Source: S143-63 sp964425855 (GTDB taxonomy: Archaea > Thermoproteota > Thermoprotei_A > Sulfolobales > Acidilobaceae). From it: a stretch of DNA of 9,048 nt. Location: assembly GCA_964425855.1 (NCBI GenBank), contig CAYROE010000049.1:1-9048 (forward strand), written 5' to 3'. Both the position numbers and the translations under genes were made by a program. Positions 6,525-9,048 of this stretch are shown here, one piece after another (the first letter of the stretch is position 1; every line of letters starts with the position of its first letter). Under the pieces are notes generated by a model. That model had not been told where the DNA came from, searched no databases, and was given only the letters and a program-made list of their open reading frames with translations.

Positions 6525-6542
6525 GGCCCTCTTTCGCGGGCC
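6525..6542 (-). other. GC-rich hairpin just after the alba stop
   Basis: In the alba transcript GGCCC (6538-6542) can pair with GGGCC (6525-6529) around an eight-base loop, starting right after the TAA stop. No U-tract follows, so it is not a classic terminator. It may protect the 3' end or slow polymerase. Confidence 0.3.
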
Positions 6543-6845
6543 TTACTGGCCCTCTTCTTTTGGTTTTGCCACTACTATTTCTATTAAGCTTACTCTTCTT
6601 TTCTTGCCGTCGGGTGATTCTAGTACTTCGCTTCCTATCTTTATGTTTTTGATGACTAGGTTTTTGATGAACAGGTTCTTTAGGCTTTCCACGGTGTCTA
6701 CTGCTGTGCAGATGTTGCGTCCTCTTGCTCTTACTATGATTTCCTCTGCTCCTTCTTGTTCTAGTAGTCTTAGTGCTGCGAGAACGTAGTTCATGACGGG
6801 TTTTTTGCCTATGAGTATTGCGTTTGTGCTCTGAGGTTCTACCAT
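6543..6845 (-). CDS. albA: DNA/RNA-binding protein Alba
   Basis: A 100-residue archaeal chromatin protein of the Alba (Sac10b) family, which binds DNA and RNA as a dimer and coats the chromosome. Seen: the family hallmark NAILIGKKPVMNYVLAAL at 8-25, whose Lys14-Lys15 match the nucleic-acid-contacting lysines (a known Sir2/acetylation target in Sulfolobus); the conserved ARGRNICTAVDTVE at 40-53; and the basic beta-hairpin region DGKKRR at 79-84 that lies in the DNA minor groove. The length is typical. It starts at ATG 6845, with AGAGGGA about eight bases upstream. Its TATA box lies at 6903-6910, three bases beyond the stop of the upstream peptidase gene. Alba proteins are abundant, so a strong own promoter is expected. 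Some genomes have a second paralog (Alba2); this one has the KKP lysine pair of the Alba1 type. Confidence 0.95.
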   Translation of the reverse strand: MVEPQSTNAILIGKKPVMNYVLAALRLLEQEGAEEIIVRARGRNICTAVDTVESLKNLFIKNLVIKNIKIGSEVLESPDGKKRRVSLIEIVVAKPKEEGQ

Positions 6846-6902
6846 TTTTCTTTCCCTCTTGATTGTCTCTTTGTACTGTGTGCTATTCTGCCATTATGCC
6901 AC

Positions 6903-6910
6903 GTATATAA
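6903..6910 (-). promoter_or_regulatory. TATA box of alba
   Basis: On the minus strand this reads TTATATAC. It is centred about 61 bases before ATG 6845, giving a leader of about 35 bases. It sits in the 68-base gap after the peptidase gene and is one of the clearer TATA boxes in the window. Confidence 0.55.
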
Positions 6911-6913
6911 GCG

Positions 6914-8878
6914 TTAGTCGGTCTTGGGTTTTAGTGATTTTATATCTAGGTGTTCAGCTAGCCATTCTAGGATGGCTTCTAGCCTGGCTATCTTGCGTTT
7001 GGGGCTTCCTGTCCTTGACAGGTCATGGTTTTCCCGGGGGAATAGTACTAGCCTGGTTCTCACACCGTTCACTTTTAGTGCAGTGTAGAGTTGGAGTGCT
7101 TGGTCTAGGGGACACCTGTAGTCTTCTAGACTGTGTATGATTAGAGTTGGAGTCTTTATCTTGTCTGCGTAGAACAATGGGCTTATCCTAATGTATTCTT
7201 TGGGGTCGTTCCATGGAGTGGCGCCGGTTACATCTCGGGCAAAGTACCATCCTATATCGCTTGCACCATAGAAACTTGTCCAGTTGCTACATCCTCTCTG
7301 GCTTACTGCAGCCTTGAACCTGTTGGTTCTTGCTATTATATAGTTGGTCATCCATCCACCATAGCTTCCTCCACCCACTGCGGATCGCTCGGGGTCTAGT
7401 CGTTGTTCTACAAGCGGGGCATTATCTGCTATGAGTATGAGGTCTTCATAATCGACTGTCCCGAATCTTCGTCTGAGATCTGCGAATTCCTCCGAGTACC
7501 CGTCGCTTCCATGCGGGTTACCGTAGACTACTGCTATGCCGTTGCTCGCTAATAGCTGGAACTCGTATATGAAGCCGTAACCGTAGCTTGTTTTTGGCCC
7601 GCCATGGATGTAGAGTATCCATGGAGTGCATTTCTCGCAGTTCGGTTGCTCCTTTGGCATTAGTATCCAGAAGTCTATGGGTTCACCTTCTGCTCCGCTG
7701 ATGGTGTATTTTGCGGGTTCGGGTAGCTGTAAGTCCTCTATCCATGAATTGAATACGGTTATTCTCCTTGATCCCTCTGCTTCATCCCATATGTAGAGCT
7801 CCTTAGGCATGGTGGGCGTCATTAGCGTGTAGAGTATCTGTAGCCCGCCATGGGTATCTATGCTGAACTCGTCGATGACGGCGTTATCTTGCCCTAGGAC
7901 ATGTTCTGGTTCTTTATAATCAGGAGATGACCTGTAGATCTGTGTACTCCCGGCTTTGTGAATTGTAAAGTATATTGTTCCATCATCTGCCCAGTAAAGG
8001 TTCTTTCTGCAAACGGGGCCTCTTACATCACTGTTAACAGCACCTATAGTGTTTAGATCAAGGCTACATGTCACGCATTCGAGTTCGCCAGACTCTATGT
8101 CTAGGGTATAGATATGGTAGTGGGAGAAAACTCCGTTGTTCCTCCTAGATGCCCGTAGTGCTAGCTTGTCTCCGTCCGGGCTCCATTCTATGCTAGCGAT
8201 AGTATAGCCGTCTAGGACTAGTTTCTCGTTGCCGGTCTCAAGATCCAGGACGAGCAGTGTATGCTGGTATGGTTCAAGCTCGTTCCTTGAAACTGCATAT
8301 GCGACCATGTTCGCGTGCTTTGCCACACTAGCGGTTATGACTTTTTGACCCTCCCTGCTTATTTTTTCTATGACTCCTCCAGGATAGCTTATCTTATATA
8401 GTATTGTTTTTCTATCGAATATCCATCCTGCCCCGTTGAACCAGGGAGGGATACTCGTTATATCCCATCTCTCGAGCTCTTCTAATGGCTTCTCATTAAT
8501 TCTAGTCGATGCGATGACGATAAGGCTGTCGTGTTCTGGTGTCCAGCCAGCAATAGACGCAGATCCTTTAAAGCTGGCTAGTCTCCATGGCTCCCCTCCT
8601 ATCATGGAGACATAGATTCCTGTCTCCTTGGACTCGTCGCGGGAAGAAATAAACGTTATAGTGTCTGACCCCGGTCCCCATACAGGGCACTTGTCACTGG
8701 GACCCTTTGTCAGAGGCTTATACTGGTTTTCTTCACCCAGCCATATACTGGTTTCGTACCTGTTCTCCTTGTAGTTCATACGGGTTACTGTAAAGAGATA
8801 ACGTTCACCGCCTACAGAGAATATAGGAGCGCTGATTATGGTTATTCGCTCTATATCTCTAGGTTTAAGCTTCTCCAA
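6914..8878 (-). CDS. S9 (prolyl oligopeptidase) family serine peptidase, acylaminoacyl-peptidase-like
   Basis: 654 residues. It should release N-terminal residues or acylated amino acids from oligopeptides in the cytoplasm. Seen: an N-terminal beta-propeller (about 1-385) with repeated strand patterns such as CPVWGPGSDTITFISSR (64-80) and IEWSPDGDKLALRASR (230-245), then an alpha/beta hydrolase domain. This has HGGP (425-428) for the oxyanion hole, nucleophile Ser505 in GGSYGG, Asp586 (LEDYRCP) and His618 (ENHDLS). The layout and length match subfamily S9C (acylaminoacyl-peptidase-like), although dipeptidyl-peptidase-like activity cannot be excluded. There is no signal peptide. Two CxxC pairs (268/271 and 414/417) stand out. 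The start is TTG 8878, with GGGGTG at 8889-8894; the N-terminal peptide KPRDIERITIISAPIFS aligns with the usual start of the family, so I prefer it to an internal ATG. Confidence 0.93.
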   Translation of the reverse strand: MEKLKPRDIERITIISAPIFSVGGERYLFTVTRMNYKENRYETSIWLGEENQYKPLTKGPSDKCPVWGPGSDTITFISSRDESKETGIYVSMIGGEPWRLASFKGSASIAGWTPEHDSLIVIASTRINEKPLEELERWDITSIPPWFNGAGWIFDRKTILYKISYPGGVIEKISREGQKVITASVAKHANMVAYAVSRNELEPYQHTLLVLDLETGNEKLVLDGYTIASIEWSPDGDKLALRASRRNNGVFSHYHIYTLDIESGELECVTCSLDLNTIGAVNSDVRGPVCRKNLYWADDGTIYFTIHKAGSTQIYRSSPDYKEPEHVLGQDNAVIDEFSIDTHGGLQILYTLMTPTMPKELYIWDEAEGSRRITVFNSWIEDLQLPEPAKYTISGAEGEPIDFWILMPKEQPNCEKCTPWILYIHGGPKTSYGYGFIYEFQLLASNGIAVVYGNPHGSDGYSEEFADLRRRFGTVDYEDLILIADNAPLVEQRLDPERSAVGGGSYGGWMTNYIIARTNRFKAAVSQRGCSNWTSFYGASDIGWYFARDVTGATPWNDPKEYIRISPLFYADKIKTPTLIIHSLEDYRCPLDQALQLYTALKVNGVRTRLVLFPRENHDLSRTGSPKRKIARLEAILEWLAEHLDIKSLKPKTD

Positions 8879-8935
8879 CCCAATAGAACACCCCGATATG
8901 ATACTTGTGTTCTTGATAGATAATCTGCGTTATCC

Positions 8936-8942
8936 TATAATG
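8936..8942 (-). promoter_or_regulatory. Possible TATA box of the S9 peptidase gene
   Basis: On the minus strand this reads CATTATA. It is centred about 60 bases before the TTG start, giving a leader of about 34 bases that includes GGGGTG. It lies just after the stop of the upstream gene. Confidence 0.35.
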
Positions 8943-8948
8943 AAGAGT

Positions 8949-9048
8949 CTATGCCGGGGGATTCCTCCCTGCAAGAACATAGACCACAATCATCAATACG
9001 ATGATCACGATCGCAAGTACAGCCGCTATTATAGCAGCCCTACTACTA
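8949..9048 (-). CDS. C-terminal end of an unidentified membrane-anchored protein (partial)
   Basis: The minus-strand frame is open from the right edge to TAG at 8949-8951. About 32 residues are visible. They form one strongly hydrophobic helix (AAIIAAVLAIVIIVLMIVVY) followed by VLAGRNPPA and the stop. This looks like a C-terminal transmembrane anchor with only a short polar tail after it. The rest of the protein lies outside the window, so no family can be named. It is on the same strand as the peptidase gene, with 70 bases between stop and start. Confidence 0.6.
   Translation of the reverse strand, partial: SSRAAIIAAVLAIVIIVLMIVVYVLAGRNPPA

Noticed and set aside
6859..7140. Plus-strand open frame opposite the peptidase C-terminus
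   Set aside because: It is the reverse of a well-supported gene, shows no family pattern, and its hydrophobic look is a shadow of codon use.
1..9048. CRISPR array, tRNA or rRNA gene, insertion sequence
   Set aside because: I saw no regularly spaced repeats, no cloverleaf sequence, no conserved rRNA stretch and no transposase or terminal inverted repeats.

Overview
The window looks like a piece of a hyperthermophilic crenarchaeal chromosome, probably of Desulfurococcales type. The reasons are an Alba chromatin protein, a DUF1152 protein, a Shine-Dalgarno GGTGATCC that pairs with the archaeal 16S 3' end, TATA-box promoters, heavy AGA/AGG arginine and ATA isoleucine use, frequent non-ATG starts and very short intergenic gaps. 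The placement comes from gene content and style, not from a species match. A run of ten N (1872-1881) shows it is a draft assembly.

Left part (1-2211, minus strand): two half-transporters of a heterodimeric type IV ABC exporter, overlapping by four bases. The first gene is complete apart from the N gap, which breaks its frame. The second runs off the left edge. The complete subunit has Asp in place of the catalytic Glu and Gln in place of the switch His, so it should form the degenerate ATP site of the pair. Divergent from it, behind a 136-base promoter region, is a DUF1152 protein (2348-3400, plus).

Middle (3397-4373): a ribbon-helix-helix (RHH) protein with a coiled-coil tail on the minus strand, whose stop codon shares a CTAG palindrome with the DUF1152 stop. 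Divergent from it is a 56-residue CopG-like RHH protein on the plus strand. Between the two starts lies an inverted repeat with half-sites 22 bases apart. The AT-rich stretch 4101-4373 holds no convincing gene, but it carries the promoter, a possible operator and a strong ribosome site for the next gene.

Right part: an FAD-dependent oxidoreductase of the DAO family (4374-5660, plus) runs convergently into an SDR-family protein (5676-6464, minus) that lacks the usual Tyr-Lys catalytic pair. Upstream of the SDR gene on the same strand are alba (6543-6845) and a 654-residue S9 serine peptidase (6914-8878), each with a plausible TATA box. The right edge holds the C-terminal end of an unidentified membrane-anchored protein.

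No CRISPR array, tRNA, rRNA, insertion sequence or recognisable defence cassette is visible. Most genes look like ordinary chromosomal metabolism, transport and chromatin functions. The points most worth a second look are the degenerate exporter subunit with its mis-sized gap, the divergent RHH pair with its candidate operator, the active-site-less SDR, and the substrate of the FAD enzyme.
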